A stretch of DNA of 64,000 bases, from assembly GCA_021613375.1 (NCBI GenBank), contig CM038709.1:33516415-33580414 (forward strand). The letters run 5' to 3'. This DNA comes from Megaleporinus macrocephalus. Its lineage: Eukaryota; Chordata; Actinopteri; Characiformes; Anostomidae. Below are positions 35,195 to 48,838 of this stretch, one piece after another. The position numbers and the translations under genes are program-made. The notes beneath the pieces were generated by a model. It saw only the letters and a list, made by a program, of their open reading frames with translations, did not search any database and was not told the origin of the DNA. Each line of letters begins with the position of its first letter. The stretch's first letter is position 1.

Positions 35195-38100
35195 TCAGTC
35201 AGAGTTGATTACTTTCTCAATCCATGGTATGAAGTAGGCGACCTTAATGTATACCTCTGGAAATTTGCGATTTGTGCAGTCGGAGGCCGTATATGCAGCT
35301 ATTCCCTGTGGCTCATTGTTACAGATAAGAGGACTCCCTGAATCCCCCTAAAGAGAGAAAGAGAGAGACAGAGAGAATGTAAGTAAGATGCTCAAGTAGT
35401 TATCTATATACTATTAGAAGTTCTGGAATTAACGTTGGACTAGGCGTTTTTATACAGGAAAAACAATTGCTGCTTGCTTGGGTGCTTCATGTACTGATAT
35501 GGAAGGCAAATGAATCTAACACAACTAATGCAAATACTGCAAATTAAATTATCTTAGTTTTTAGTTAGCCAGTTAAGTAATAACATCCTACTTAAACCTG
35601 CATATGTTTGAGTAGGATGAGAGAGTCTGAAAGATACTATTTGTCAAAATGAAAACTTGCATTATAGTTGCTTAGGTGCATTGTAAGGCTTTCTGCATCA
35701 GTTTACAATCTACAATCAGTTCGATACTGTGATAAAAGTGTTTACCACTGAAAGAAACACTGTAATGTTAAATATTTTATAAAAGAATCTGAAAAATTTT
35801 GATACATTTTTCCAAAGGTTAAAAGTTAAATCTTAAAAGTAGTTGGATACTTTATTTCTAAAGATGCCAAAATGCATAGTGTGAACACAGATTTAAACGG
35901 CTGTTGTGTGGCAGGCATAAGTACCTGACAAAAAGCTCTTTTCCCATCCGATGCAGTGCAGATCATGTGCTTAGAATCAAAGTACTCCTTCCATTTGTTT
36001 TTGCATTCAAAATTAAACTGCAGCTTGAGTGTGACCTGACGCAGAACACTGGATGCTGGATATTTGTTTGGGGCTTTCATACCCCAGCCTGCTATAGAAC
36101 ACTTCTGATTGGCAGGAATCACCTCATTTTTCTTAGGAAGACCAATGACATTCACAAACTTGTCCAGCTTGGCTTTGGTCGTCAGCTGTAACAGATTAAG
36201 GGGTAGATTTATATTATATTTATATATCACATTTATATTATATTTTAAGAGAGGCACGAATTACTGACCGTCTACCTACACAGTCTGCCTTCACTTTCAA
36301 ACAAATCAACACAGGCTTCATAACTGACATAATCTTGGGTTGAAATTATGATGTATTTTTACTTATACCAATTAAGGGTATCACAGGTGATTGGCCCACA
36401 GTTGATTAGATAGTTAATTGGCCCACAGTTGATTAGATAGTTGATTGACCCACAGTTGATTAGACAGTTGATTGGCCCAGCTGTTGGGAAGATTTCTCAG
36501 TTAAGTACAATAATGTTGACCAATAAGTTTTAGACTAGAACAAGGACATTGTGTAATGCAAGGACCAAATGTTACATGTGGTAATATCTCAAATATGCAA
36601 ACTAAGTTCTGAAGATGTAATATAAATGTGTCAGTTACAAGATCAAGGAGAAAATGCAACGCTGAAGTTAGCTAGGTTGATTTGTTTTTCTTACACATTG
36701 AATGGAGCAGCAGCTAAAATACCTGCTGTGCTGTAGAGTGCACCTCCTCTTGGTTGTAGAGCACACCTCTCTTTAGTTGTGGACTTGCGTTTGTTGCATA
36801 TTGTAAAAATCCCCTCTCACTCATTTAAGCAGAAGGTTAAGAGTTACCCTTTATACAAGATCATATTGAAAGTCAATTACCAGAACAATTACAGGCTGTA
36901 GTTCATCTGAGAAACTGCAAGAGAGCAAAAACGGACGCATCATTCTTTATATGTCTGCTAAAGGGATATTGTGCGATACCTTCAGTAACATGATATCATA
37001 TCTCCAGTCATTCCGTCCCTCCCTGTATAAAGGATGCTTGATGTGCTTCTTCACTTGAATTCTCTGCTGGGCTGGACTCCTTCTGGCTGATATTGTGAGC
37101 CCCTAGCACAACGTCCAGCTGGGGTTTCCCAGAGGATTCATAACCACTGCAGAAGGTTTCAACAGACTTAATTATCCTACTTTACATAAACTGTAGTGGG
37201 TAGCAATGTTTAACTCATGAACGGATTCTTCTTTTCAGCTGCTTCCTTTCAATTAGCTGTCACCGCTGAATGCAATAGAGTACTCTGTAATATGTATGTG
37301 TGTATTATAGAATCAATCAAAATCATTACATTGTAATACTAACAAACAGTTCAGCAGTTTTGGTTTATTAAACGTTTCATCAAAAATAATAAGAAGAATA
37401 ATAAGTTGTGACAGATTGCTGTAAAATATATGTACACATTCTGTGCAAAGCAATATTTGAGATTGCATGGGGAAGTGGTGAAATGGTTCACTGTAGAGAA
37501 ACTCTTTGTATTTGTAGTGGTGATAGGAACAAGGGATCACCACACAATACTAGACACAAAATTAATAAAATAACCAAAATTAGTAAAAAAAAAAAAAATA
37601 GAAATAAACGTTTTTCTAAACGTTTTTCTTTTTTTTCATTTGTACAGTACTGTCAAAAATGTGAACTTGGGGACAATTATATTTAAAATTATTTTTCTAA
37701 ACATGAAGCTTTTATTTGCTTAGCAAAATACTTTATTTTTTACATATTCAAATTGTAGTAATACAGTAAGTAGTGGTTTTTACATACGTTGTGAGTTTAT
37801 TTATATAACCCTTATAACTCTTCCCAAGCTTTTCTTGTGGCAACCCAGTATTATTTACAGTTATCTAAGTTAGCTGCTTTGACTGCTCAGTACTTTATTA
37901 AGCTAAATCAAGATTGCTGCTGAAGCGATATAACAAATTCATACAATGTCTGGGGCATTCAAGAGAAATCTGGAACTAAACCTGGTTCTTCAAACTGCAA
38001 TTCAAGATATGTATATCTACTTCTTTGATAATAAGATATTTATGCTACTTTGTATTGAGCTGATTTACATCTGTTCTGCTTAGCAGTCAAAGACTTTTAT

Positions 38101-38701
38101 GCATTGCAAATCTTTTTTGGATACTGTTTTGCCTTACAACACCCTGCATGCACCTTGAAACATAGTTAAACTTTGGCATTGGGTGCACTGGACACTTTTC
38201 ATCCAGTATCTTTCTGTGAAACAGCTTTTAGAGGCTTTTAAGTCTTTAGATGTCTGATCACCAGTTGCGAACAATTCTATAAGTTTCTGTACAGCAGCAC
38301 ATTTAAAAAATCAAACCACATTTTATTACAGCAAACAAACTTACTCTAGACAGTGGGCTGAAGTCAGCACAAAGTCACTTCTGATGAGCATTCCACCACA
38401 CTTGTGTGCTTCATTAACTTGAAAAGACACCAAGTAGGGTCTGGAATGAGGTTTAGCCACCTGTCCTCCAACAATCTCCATCGCTTCTGAGAAATTTTGA
38501 GACACACAAACTTCCATTCAGAATTTAGTATGGTGATTCCTGTATGGACCTAGTGACACTATTTACATATAATCAGCTCTGCAGACACAGCAGGTTAAAT
38601 CCTGTATAAAACAAAGGATAGAAAATAAAACATTAATACATAAACACATTACCAGTCAAATGGAGGGCAGCAATGATGAGCAGAGACCCAAAGAGAACCA
38701 T
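35195..38701 (-). pseudogene. Granzyme-like serine protease, copy 1, frameshifted in exon 3
   Basis: Five exons with the family's layout: 38653-38701 (signal peptide), 38345-38486 (IVGG start of the mature enzyme; catalytic His in TSAHC), 36980-37146 (catalytic Asp in YDIMLLK), 35925-36185 (CSIAGWGM) and 35195-35347 (catalytic Ser in GDSGSPL). Exon 3 is 167 bp against 166 bp in the neighbouring copy. It has one extra G/C base near 37069-37071, so the frame shifts before the Asp and soon meets a stop. All splice sites and the other four exons are intact and very similar to copy 2. Either a very recent pseudogene, a segregating null allele, or a single-base sequence error. A minus-strand AATAAA lies at 35153-35158. 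Confidence 0.85.
36395..36475. repeat. 27-bp minisatellite, three tandem units
   Basis: Three near-identical 27-bp units starting cccacagttgattaga, plus a partial fourth, lie in the intron of protease copy 1 between exons 4 and 3. Confidence 0.9.
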
Positions 38702-40870
38702 TCTCCTGAACCGACTGATGTGTGAAAAAAGTGAAGTCCCCTTTTACACACTTGCAGCTCACCTACAAACACATCCCCTGGCCACAAACACTTTCACACA
38801 CAAACACACCGTCTGCAGCAGCTAGCTATTTCCAGATCACATAGGCAAGTTATGTAGACGATATAAAGCTTTAATACCATATCTAAATAAGCCATTCCCT
38901 GCCAGCTCACCCAGTCAGTCCTAGATTGAATCCAAGAAAATATATTGTTTACTTCAAGCAACAATGGCAAAATTTCAAAATCACATCTTGCAAATTTTGG
39001 ATTTAAATGATTTAGACGTCAAGAAAGTTATTGCAATTACCTCCTCATGAGTTGAAACACAGACCGTCAGATTTAATTTGTTTTTTATAAAAACTGGGTT
39101 GTAGGAATTAAATCCATTTACATATACCCACAGCTGTTTCTTAGCCAGCTGTTTTGCACATGTCTTTTGTTGTTTGAAAGGTTGTGAAATGTAATTTGAA
39201 TGTTTGTTGGCTTACCAGTTAGTTAAACTTATACTACTCTGTCTTGCTGCTGCTTATTTTCAGTAAAGCAGCTTATTTTCAGTTTAAGCACATTTTGGCT
39301 AACAAAGCTGGACATTCATGACTAGTTTTGCTGTTTATTAAAGGTGGAGAGTTCTGTACATGAAACTGACATACTCTGTTCCGTACATGAAACCTGAAAC
39401 AATATTTATTTAATATTTTTTACAATTCCCCCTAAATGTATATATGATAACGGAGCTGATTTTATAGGTGCCAGAATGTAACTTTGAAAATGAAATGGGG
39501 AATAGGAAGCCAGGAAGTTTGCTCTGCACATAAAAGGGGGAGCAGTTCCACTTTTACTGACATCACAACCGCAATAGTGACCTAAGTAGCAGCCATGCTG
39601 TATGATTTTATTACTGTTTGCAACTTAATGTTGACGTCGAGATCAAAAGTATGAAGGTTGTATACGTAATGTTAGCTAGTAAGCCGAAAGTAATTAACAC
39701 TTGTATAGCTAACTAAATAGTCTAAGGATCTAGCTTATTTAGGTTATTTAGGTTATAAGGTAATATTTTTCTCCTGCCTGTGTCTGTTTCAAGATGCTGC
39801 TTCTGTGTGATCACTGCAATGTCTCCCTGTACAACAACAAATAAGAGCAGAGCTCACAAGATTTATGAGCAGCGCTTGTATGCCACATACTTTGTATGTA
39901 AACATATAAGAACAATTCAGAAATATTATAAATACATTCTATGGCACCTCTAAAGGTTTCATGATATGCCAATATAATTAGATCATTATATATAGATCAA
40001 TATTTAAAAGAACAGTGGTACAGTGACATGTACCCGAACTGTTGCAACATCATTTGACTTGTCTCAAAAAACATTTTTATTTATTACCAATTAGAAATAT
40101 TTTGACATGACAGCTGTCACCTCATGTGACATGGAAAAGTTTCATGAACTAGGATTAGTAGCTTTTAAGAAAACAGGATTTTTTTTTTGTGAAGGCACGT
40201 TGAGCTCATGGTGATATGACATACTACTTACAGAAATAGGTTTTATAGACATAGAAATTAAACAAAAACCTTAAATTAGCAAACTAAATTAAACAATGAC
40301 ATTTCAAAGGTAAAATAACTCAATCTGACATAACTAACCTGAAACTAGATTGTGTAAAATCAGTTACTGTTAATGCAATCAGCTCTTTTAATGCTACATT
40401 GCCGCTTACAGTCAAATTGGATAGCAAATTGGATATTGCACACAGAGACTAGTACTGGTCAACCTACATAATTGTATCAGTGACACATGCTGGTCACCTC
40501 AGGCTTTGTCAATCCCCTCAAAAACCCACATGTTCCATGCCCCCTCTGCATTTTACCACACCATAACTCATTTCTTCACCCTTCCACCTTTCTGATCCGT
40601 CACTTCTCAGAAATAGCTGCTGCACTTTGCCATACATCTTTTAGAGTTTCAAAAGTTCACTTCAAACAATGTCATAATGTCTCTAACAGCCTGTAGCTCA
40701 CTTACAGGAGTCTTATTGATTTTCTTGCCTAAAACTCCACAACTATTTTACATCTATTCCAAAATGGAACATACTGGCTCTTTAATCTTCATTAAACAGA
40801 TTTATAGAAGGACCCAAAATGGGAGCACTTCTGGATTCTTACATTATGACTACCCATAACAACATCTTAA
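38702..40870. other. Intergenic between protease copies, no gene recognised
   Basis: The first 100 bases are the upstream region of protease copy 1, with a weak TATA-like ttttac at 38742 on the opposite strand. The rest is AT-rich with no exon or identifiable repeat. Confidence 0.4.
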
Positions 40871-40884
40871 AAATACAACCACAA

Positions 40885-41175
40885 AAAAGTTTGGATGCTG
40901 TGTAAATATGTAAATAAATATATGTAAATAATTGTGAATACAAAAAGAATGCAACTATTTGCAAATCTTATAGACCCATATTTTATTTACAATATAACAC
41001 AGAACACATATTACCTCATTTAGAAATTGATAGCAATAAAACATCTTAAAAAAGTTAGGACAGGGCCACGTATACTATTGTGCAGCATCGCCTCTTCTTT
41101 TAACGGCAGTCTATAAATGTCTGGGAAGTGAGGACACCAATTGCTGGAGTTTTGGGAGATGAATGTTGTCAGGAG
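40885..41175 (+). mobile_element. Terminal part of a Tc1/mariner-type element
   Basis: The block 'gcaactatttgcaaatctta' ... 'aaaaaagttaggacagggcc' ... 'gggaagtgaggacaccaat' matches the terminal, non-coding region of a common fish Tc1-like family. A transposase piece of the same family is recognised at 51340-51670. No coding frame remains here. Confidence 0.5.
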
Positions 41176-41224
41176 CTTTTATACCCATTACACCTACAGG
41201 AGACATCCCATTCTAAATTTATAT

Positions 41225-41880
41225 GAATTATTAATGACCACCCCCTTTGTAGCTGTAACAGCTTCCACTCTTCTAGGAAGGCTTTCTACATGATTTTGGA
41301 GTTTGTCCATTCAAGCACAGATGAAATGTTGAAGCATTTCCCTTTTCTGGAATTAAGGGCCGGCCAACCCCTGAAAAACAACCCTATAGCATTATCCCTG
41401 CTTCACCAAATTTTACAGTCAGCACAATGCAGTCGGGCAGGTAACATTCTTCTGGAAAACCTAGCCCTGCCCATCAGACTGCTAGATAGGGAAGCATGAT
41501 TCATCATTTTAGAGAACATGTTTTCACTGCTACAGTGCTAATGTTGACGCCAGTGGAAGATTGGAGTCTGCAGTTACTGCATAAACAGAGTGTTAGCAAC
41601 TGTTCCACACCATGCACCTCAGTACTCTGCTCTGTAACATTACATGATCTGACACTTTATGGCTGAATTGCTGGGGTTCCTAAGCACTCCCACTGTTCAA
41701 TAATACCACTCACAGTGGATTGTGAAATATCTTAGAGTGAAGAAATGTCAACCAACATGTTGCAACAGTGGCATCTTATTACAGTATCATGCTCAAATTC
41801 TATGAGCACTTTAGAACGACTCACTTAAAAGATGTGCCCTAATATTTCCGTCCATATAATGTATTAACACATGCTATTAG
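41225..41880 (-). mobile_element. Tc1-like transposon remnant (transposase on minus strand)
   Basis: Blocks of a Tc1 transposase gene in reverse orientation: 'tagctgtaacagcttccact' (C-terminus), 'ccaacccctgaaaaacaacc', 'tttacagtcagcacaatgca', 'agcatgattcatcattttag', 'aataataccactcacagtg' (N-terminal helix-turn-helix region), and the end 'ccatataatgta'. Frameshifts throughout. This is a different subfamily from the neighbouring 40885-41175 piece. Confidence 0.8.
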
Positions 41881-41958
41881 GGGGAGAGGCATCAAAATGT
41901 TTAATCCTTGTGATAATTTATTGAAATGTGGTAACTGTTCTACAAGCAAATAATTCTT

Positions 41959-44900
41959 TCAGTCAGACTTGATTACTTTGTTAATCCATGGTATGAAGTA
42001 GGCAACCTTAATGTATACCTCTGGAAACCTGTGGTTCAGACAGTCAGAGTGCGTGTATGCAGCTATTCCTTGTGGCTTATTGTTACAGATGAGAGGACTT
42101 CCAGAGTCACCCTATAAATAGAGAAAAAAAGAGAAAGAAACAGTGAAATATTCAGGTGGTATTTAATATCCTCTCAGTTTATAAACTATATGTATTGTAT
42201 GTCAAGGTTGTTTTCACTCTAGTTTTTGTGTGGAGGAAATGTTGTCTGCTGGGGTGCTGATATGGGGGAAATGGTAGTGTGCATATTGTAACCATTGGAA
42301 CACTGTTACTTATGAGATGTGCCCTGTTTCCAATTGTAGCCACATATTATGTTTATTGTTATTAGTAAAACATATTAGCTTTACTGGACAAAGTTCATAT
42401 GGGAAAAGTCTTCATCTGGATGGCAGCCTATAAATCTCTATAAATCCCAACATACATCTCCACATCAATGCTGTACCTTCACAAATATGCACCCATGCTG
42501 TCATCACTGATGCACTCCCAAAGCATGACAGATGTTGGCTTGTGCACCTTTTGCACCTTTGCACTTAATAACTCATCTGACCACAACACATTTTTACTAT
42601 TGTTCTTACCACCAGCTGTTCTAGCTGTAGCACCAAATCCGGACCCTAATTGTATGAATAAGTGGATATATCTTTTTCCAAATAAAGTGCTCTTTGTGAA
42701 TAAATGTTTTCATCAGTATTCATTCAAATACTGTAAGTAGAGTTTTAGGAAATGTCAGAGGATTCAACTTATGTTTGTCATGTGAAGGGGGGGCTAAAAC
42801 CTCAAGACAAACAATAAAAGAAACTGAGCTTCTCTGTGTGTATTAGGGTACAGGCAGCCCTGATAGCTGTATACTTTAGACAAGCAGTTTAGATGAACAG
42901 TTTCAAAATGCACCTCATTCTTTTAGCAAACACTAAACTAAAACATTATCAGCTGAAAAGCAAACATTGATATGTTGCTTTTATTTTTAGCTGTAGATTA
43001 ATAATAATAGTGAGAAGAAGAAGCAGAAGAAGAATAGTATCTCACCATATTTCTGTTTCTGCTATGGATGCAGCAAACCATCTTATTAGACATCGTATTA
43101 TTTATTAAAGTTAAACGTTTTCATATTTCTTTTTATTTTTTGGGTCTTGCACAATGCTGTACTGTGCCGCTATGTGTAGTTTTCTTTTGTTCATTTAATG
43201 TAAATGGGATGTGCAACCCTCATTAACTCAACTAATCAGTAACTCGATACAACAACGTTTTCTGAACATTTTGTTAATTTTGGCCATCTTCCCTAAGTAG
43301 ACAAATCTGATGACTGTGAAATCTGAAAGAGTTTTCAAAATGATCAAAAAATCTTCTGATGGTGTGAGTGATTTATCTGGGATTGTCACCATATCATCAT
43401 TTGTAGATTTTGCATTTAAGAAATATCAAACTGAAACTTTTGGAGCTATCATTACCTGTAAAGACTATAAAAATGACAAGAGTGCATCTTTAAGTACAAT
43501 TCTTTTGAGATGATGTATTGATTCAGTATTTCACTCCCTGTCAAAACCCCTGGAATATGATTTAAACTACGCTTTACAACATTTATTTTATATTTAGACA
43601 GTTTTCTGGGCTTACTCCTAGCTGGGCCTGTACTGGAATTGAACAGTTGATATTCACATGAGGGATTTAGCGAAAGGTGTTTGTATATTTGTGAATGTGC
43701 ATCATATTCTTTCAAATACTCTGGAATATTTCATTTTTACTTTACAAAACCTCATGGAAAACTGTGAAGTAAAAAGAAATAGTGGAGTAAAAATTAAAAG
43801 TCTTAGCATATTTCTTAATAGTTAAGTACAGAAATCATAGACTTGCACTTGATTACTGTCTACCACTGCATTTAACTGTAATAAGGTGAAGGCAGCTTGT
43901 CTTTGTTTTAGTACTGGGGGGAAAAAAGGAACATCTGCACATTTCCATTTCGGTTGTTTACAAAAACCTGCTGAGCTGCAAATTAATTGGTTGGCCGATT
44001 AAAAAATAGTCTTTGTGACTTTAAAAAAAAAAACAACAGCAAAATGTCTAGTGTGAACTCAGTTGGAGATTAAGTGGCAGGTACCTTACAAAAAGCCCTT
44101 TTCCCATCTGAGGCAGTGCAGATCATGCGAATAGAATCAAAATGCTCCTGCCATTTTTTATTGCAGTCCGAGTTCAGCTGAAGCTTGAGTGTGACCTCGC
44201 GCAGAACACTTGATGCTTCTTTCTTGCTCGGCACTTCCATACCCCAGCCTGCTATAGAACAGTCCAGATTGGCAGGAAGCTCCTTATTCTTCTCAGGAAG
44301 AGCAATGACATTCACAAACTTTTTCAGTTTGGCTTTAGATTTCAGCTGTAACAAATTTGGAGTTTGAGTTGAAAGCTGACACAAAATCATCAAATGTGCC
44401 CAAAGGAAAAAGAGACAGTAATACCTTCAGTAACATGATATCATAGCTCCAGTCATGTTGTCCCTCCTTGTATAAAGGATGCTTGATGTACTTCTTCACT
44501 TTAATTCTCTGCTGGCTGGACTCCTTCTGGCTAATATTGTGAGCCCCCAGCACAACGTCCAGGCGTGTTTTCCCAGAGGATTCATAACCACTGGAGAAAC
44601 AGATCAACAGTCTTGTTTGTGAAATGTGGTGGCTACAGAAATCTGAAGGAATCACATCACGCACAGTGAATTGCCAGTCTTATAAGGTGGATACTTAATC
44701 CTAAAATCTCATTTTTTATATTTTTAAAATCTTAGCCTCATATATACATTATATACCACAATAGCGTCTGCATTTTGCATTAAAATGTTTTATATTATGA
44801 ATTAAGTGTATTTATGATGCTAATTAAGTTGTTGACCATGTTTTGTTCATAAAACCACATAATGTTCTAAAATGTCCTCCAGAAAAAAATGTGTACAAGA

Positions 44901-46196
44901 AAACGTAGCCTATGAGTCCTATAAAATATTTTCATTTCTAACTGTCAAGCAAATCATTGACTTGGCTCGAAACTTTGTTTCTTCACAAGGAGGAGCTGTT
45001 GGCTTTCAAATAGGTATAATGTGAATCAATGAAAGAGAGAAAAGTCATAAAAGGCAAGTTAGTCATTAGCTGTAACACTGCTGCACAAAGTGAAGTGAAA
45101 ATGAATATTATACACTTGCGACACTGTGAGCTCTGTTTGCACCTTAAAAATGGTGTCTCTCATTGTGATATGCAAACAGCAAAAATGATTGCATGATCAC
45201 TCATAGCATATTTCCTGCCTTTTTCTACATTCTCAATGAATGGCTAAAGTTACAGACAATGTTTTTGCACTTGTAAACTATTGTTGAGGCATAACGCTGC
45301 AGAGAAATGATGTCACACTAAATCATATGACTAATAAACAGAACAAAAAATCTGATGTTATAGTTTGAAAGATTACATGTGTAAATGCATTAAATTGTTT
45401 AAATGTTAATAAATAGCTTTCACTGCCATTTTTGGTGGATTTAAAACAGAAATTGCATCAGATCATGAAAATCTTTGGGCAAATTCTGTTGCTGAATTCC
45501 ATCCTTGTTAACTTGACCACCTCTTCACTCAAGTTAATACAGTAAAGTAAACATGCTTAAGATGAAGTTAGGGATTACTCAAATGGAAAACGATGAGGCC
45601 AAGTTAACGAGGGTATTAAAACAAGCAATCATTTACAGAACAATTACATTTACAGATGTTTGAAAAGAATACACTTCTCATTACTAATAATATGGAATGG
45701 CTCTGTAAAGCTGCTTTGAGACAACATCGTTGTAAAAAGCGCTATATAAATAAACTTGACTTGACTTGACTTGGCTGTGGTGTGATTGTTTAATACTGTA
45801 TAAAAGAGGTTGACCTTACTCCAGACAGTGGGCTGAAGTCAGCACATAGTCTTTTTTGATGAGCATCCCACCACACTTGTGTTCTTTGTCAAGTTGAAAA
45901 GATGCCATGTAGGGTCTGGAGTGAGGTTTAGCTTCTTGTCCACCAATAATACCACTCTTCATTCCACCTGAGGAAATAAAAATGAGGCACAAAAAGTTTA
46001 CTTTAGTTCAGAAATCTTTAGAGTGACTCACATTCTTTATGATCAAGTATGCCACCAATGTTTTGCTAGTAAATATTTGCCCAGGAGGGATACATTGTGT
46101 ACAGCAATAGGCTATTAAATAAAAACATAAATCCATTAATACATTACCAGACAAATGGAGCGTAGAAAGGATAAGTAGAGCAATGCAGGGAAACAT
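41959..46196 (-). CDS. Granzyme-like serine protease, copy 2, intact
   Basis: Five exons: 46148-46196, 45820-45967, 44425-44590, 44085-44345 and 41959-42111, giving 258 aa in one frame. There is a short hydrophobic signal peptide ([16 protein letters not shown]). The mature enzyme begins [15 protein letters not shown], then His63 (TSAHC), Asp116 (YDIMLLK) and Ser211 (GDSGSPL) complete the trypsin-fold triad. In chymotrypsin numbering the S1 pocket reads Ala189 and Glu226 (residues 205 and 239), a pair also found in mammalian cathepsin G, which accepts basic and aromatic P1 residues. Residue 197 is Ser, not the usual Gly. Likely stored in granules of cytotoxic or mast-like leukocytes. A minus-strand AATAAA lies at 41917-41922. 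Tc1 and L2 fragments flank or sit in its introns. Confidence 0.92.
45700..45773 (+). mobile_element. 3' tail of an L2-type LINE
   Basis: Shares 'tgtaaagctgctttgagacaacatcgttgta' with the 3' end of the full L2 copy at 61540-61606 and ends in tandem 'acttg' units. Only the 3' end inserted, as usual for truncated LINE copies. It lies in the intron between exons 3 and 2 of protease copy 2. Confidence 0.85.
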
Positions 46197-46217
46197 ATTT
46201 TTATATTGCACAGACAA

Positions 46218-48838
46218 AGGTGTGGAACATACAATTCACTTGCATACTTGCAGTACAAGTGCATCATCTAACCCCAGACCTGTTCACACATATGACTTCC
46301 TTTAGACCGCACGGGTGCAAACTTTCAATACATCAGAAAAACAAGGTATTTTGAAGGATGTTAAGGTGACTAAAAGCTTCAGTGCCACATATTTGTGCAT
46401 CACAATTTGACAAGATAAACAAAAAAAACCTGTTAAATGAATGCACCTTTTTCAAAACAACACTCCCAATCTGGTGGCTAAATGTAACTGCAGCACCATT
46501 TAGGGTGGAATAGGAAAATGCAAAAAAGCTGGTGAATGTATTAGAAGTTTGCCTTTTTTTTTGTACATCTATGCCTATGAAGTTACTGGTAATTTTATGA
46601 GGTGCTACATAGGTGCTATTAGGACCACAATAGGACCAGCAATGACCAGATATGAATTAGTTTGTGGATCATTTTCAGCGCAGTGTTGGTATCAACATAG
46701 TAATGGCATATTATTGAGTGGTTCTTGGACTAGCATATCAGACAGCTGCGCTCTGCTGAGTTGAAAATAATACACCTAAAGTGTAACTAACAACAACTGT
46801 TCATTATGATTTATAAACTATAGTCTTAAATGTGCACCTACATAGTAGTGGCCAGTGTTTAACAACATAGCAATGCGGTGATTTGTTTTATTTGTATTTT
46901 GTTTTCTGCCAAAAACACCAATAAATTATTAACTTTTATCCTCGGAAAACAGACAGAAAACATATATTTAATGCCAAATGTATCTTTTGGCAAAATGTGT
47001 GAACTTATGTTTTCAGTAACTCATGTGACCCTTTTCAGCAACATTGACTTAAACCAATACCTTTAACCAATCCTACACATTGACTCAGAGGTGAACTGCT
47101 TCAGCAACTTCTTGCATTAACTCTATTGATTCTTAAGGTTTTAACCTTTTCCTGCTTGATGAGCGCCAACACTGTGTTCCTCAGAAATCCCCCTTGACAA
47201 AAGCATGATGTGCATTTACAGTTGTGTGTAGTGAAAAGTGTGTGACTGAGATTGTGACGACCCAATGTTTCATTGAATGTCATTCAAGTGACTGATCTTA
47301 CAAGCTTCCTGCTCATAATTGAATAGATAATTTAAGACGTTCACATACTTTTGCCTACAAAGACATTTAATGTAGAATCACTTGAAAACTATGTGAATGT
47401 CATTCATGTATTTATGTGTTTTATACATGGGAAACCCCTCATCCTTGTAAATCTCCACATAAGGGATATATTCCTTTCTTTCAGTTTAAACTACTGGGTA
47501 CTCATTACACTTACTATTACTACACTACATTAACGTCTCCAACATGCATAACCACAAACTCAAACATACACATACTTTTTGCATCTATCTTGTCGTAACT
47601 TCTTTCTTGCAGTCAAAATGAAGAGGGAGACCAGTTCAGAGTATAATGTTTATTCTTAAGATTCTGCGGTACAGACGTTCTGAGGGCTCTCAAACCCTGG
47701 ACTAATATGATCTAAACATGGTATAGATGAACAAAGGCATTATTTTATAATTTAAACCTTAACAACACTTAATATAAATTCTGCCCTGTTACACTGCTTA
47801 GAGTGTAAACCTGATACCCACACTTTAAAGTATTTGTTATTTTCTTAGGTTAAAAAAATCTTTTCAACTTTCATACATGCTATATCCTTTGTGTGTATAT
47901 CCTTTAGACCAGTGTGTAGGTTCACTAGAAAAGAATGGTATCACTCCATGAGTAAAAAAATGCATCAAAGTGATCGACAAACAGAGTAGCCTTATGAAAC
48001 TGAGACGGTAATGATGCACTATGGAATCATATCAAAAAAGTGTTAACTTTGAAGTTTACATGTCGTTGACCTGAAAATGCCATTTACAAAGATATTTCTA
48101 ATGCAGTGGTGTTTTTCAGTCTGCCCTGTTGTTGTGTTATGTTAGAGGACAGGAAGTACAACAAATTTGAGAACCTGAGCACGGGTAAACAACACAAAGG
48201 CTTGTGGCTTTAGTGCTGCTTGTCTAAGAAAAAGCCCCTCCTCCCTACTTTCGTTTCAAAGAGAAACCCCTTAAACTCCAGACCTCCATTCCTCACTCTC
48301 ATAGCTACATACCTTATGTTAGTTTCTACTTACCAGTTTCAGTTGAAGCAGTAGGTGAATGGCCCATAAAAAACAAGTAATTAGCCCATTTGGTCTGTTT
48401 CAAATTAAAAACAGAACAATATTGATGTTTTACCTCATGAACAGTTTTTTTTAAATAAATATGCTCACTCCAAATATTATGACATTACATACACATTGGG
48501 ACAACAGCCTGTTTACCACTATGTTACCTTTTCTTATAGCAACAATTCATAAATGTTTGAGAACTAAATGACACAAACTAATTCAGTTTTGAAAAAGATT
48601 TTTTTTTTACTTTTCTTTCATTTTGTCATGTGCAAACATGCTGGGCTTTTTGATATATTTTACAACTCATAACACATCACAAATATTTAGTGGGAGACAG
48701 ACAGGTACAGTGCTTTCACAGATGTGCAAGTTATCCGTGCCATGTGCACTAATAGACCCCCAAACCACAACAGACTCTCGTTGTTAGTAATGATCTGGAC
48801 TGTCCTTTACTCCATCTGTCCTTTACTGGTTTTATTTT
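46218..48838. other. Intergenic between protease copies, mostly unrecognised
   Basis: No gene. A fragment at about 46470-46540 shares the 'aactgcagcaccatttag' and 'ggtggaat' motifs of a hairpin repeat better preserved at 62947-63043. The stretch 47330-47420 has the look of an old interspersed repeat but was not identified. Confidence 0.4.

Noticed and set aside
48195..48230. Resemblance to the RABL3 3' UTR (aggcttgtggctttagt shared with 34553-34569)
   Set aside because: Only about 30 bases match and the flanks do not extend it. Too short to claim a duplication.
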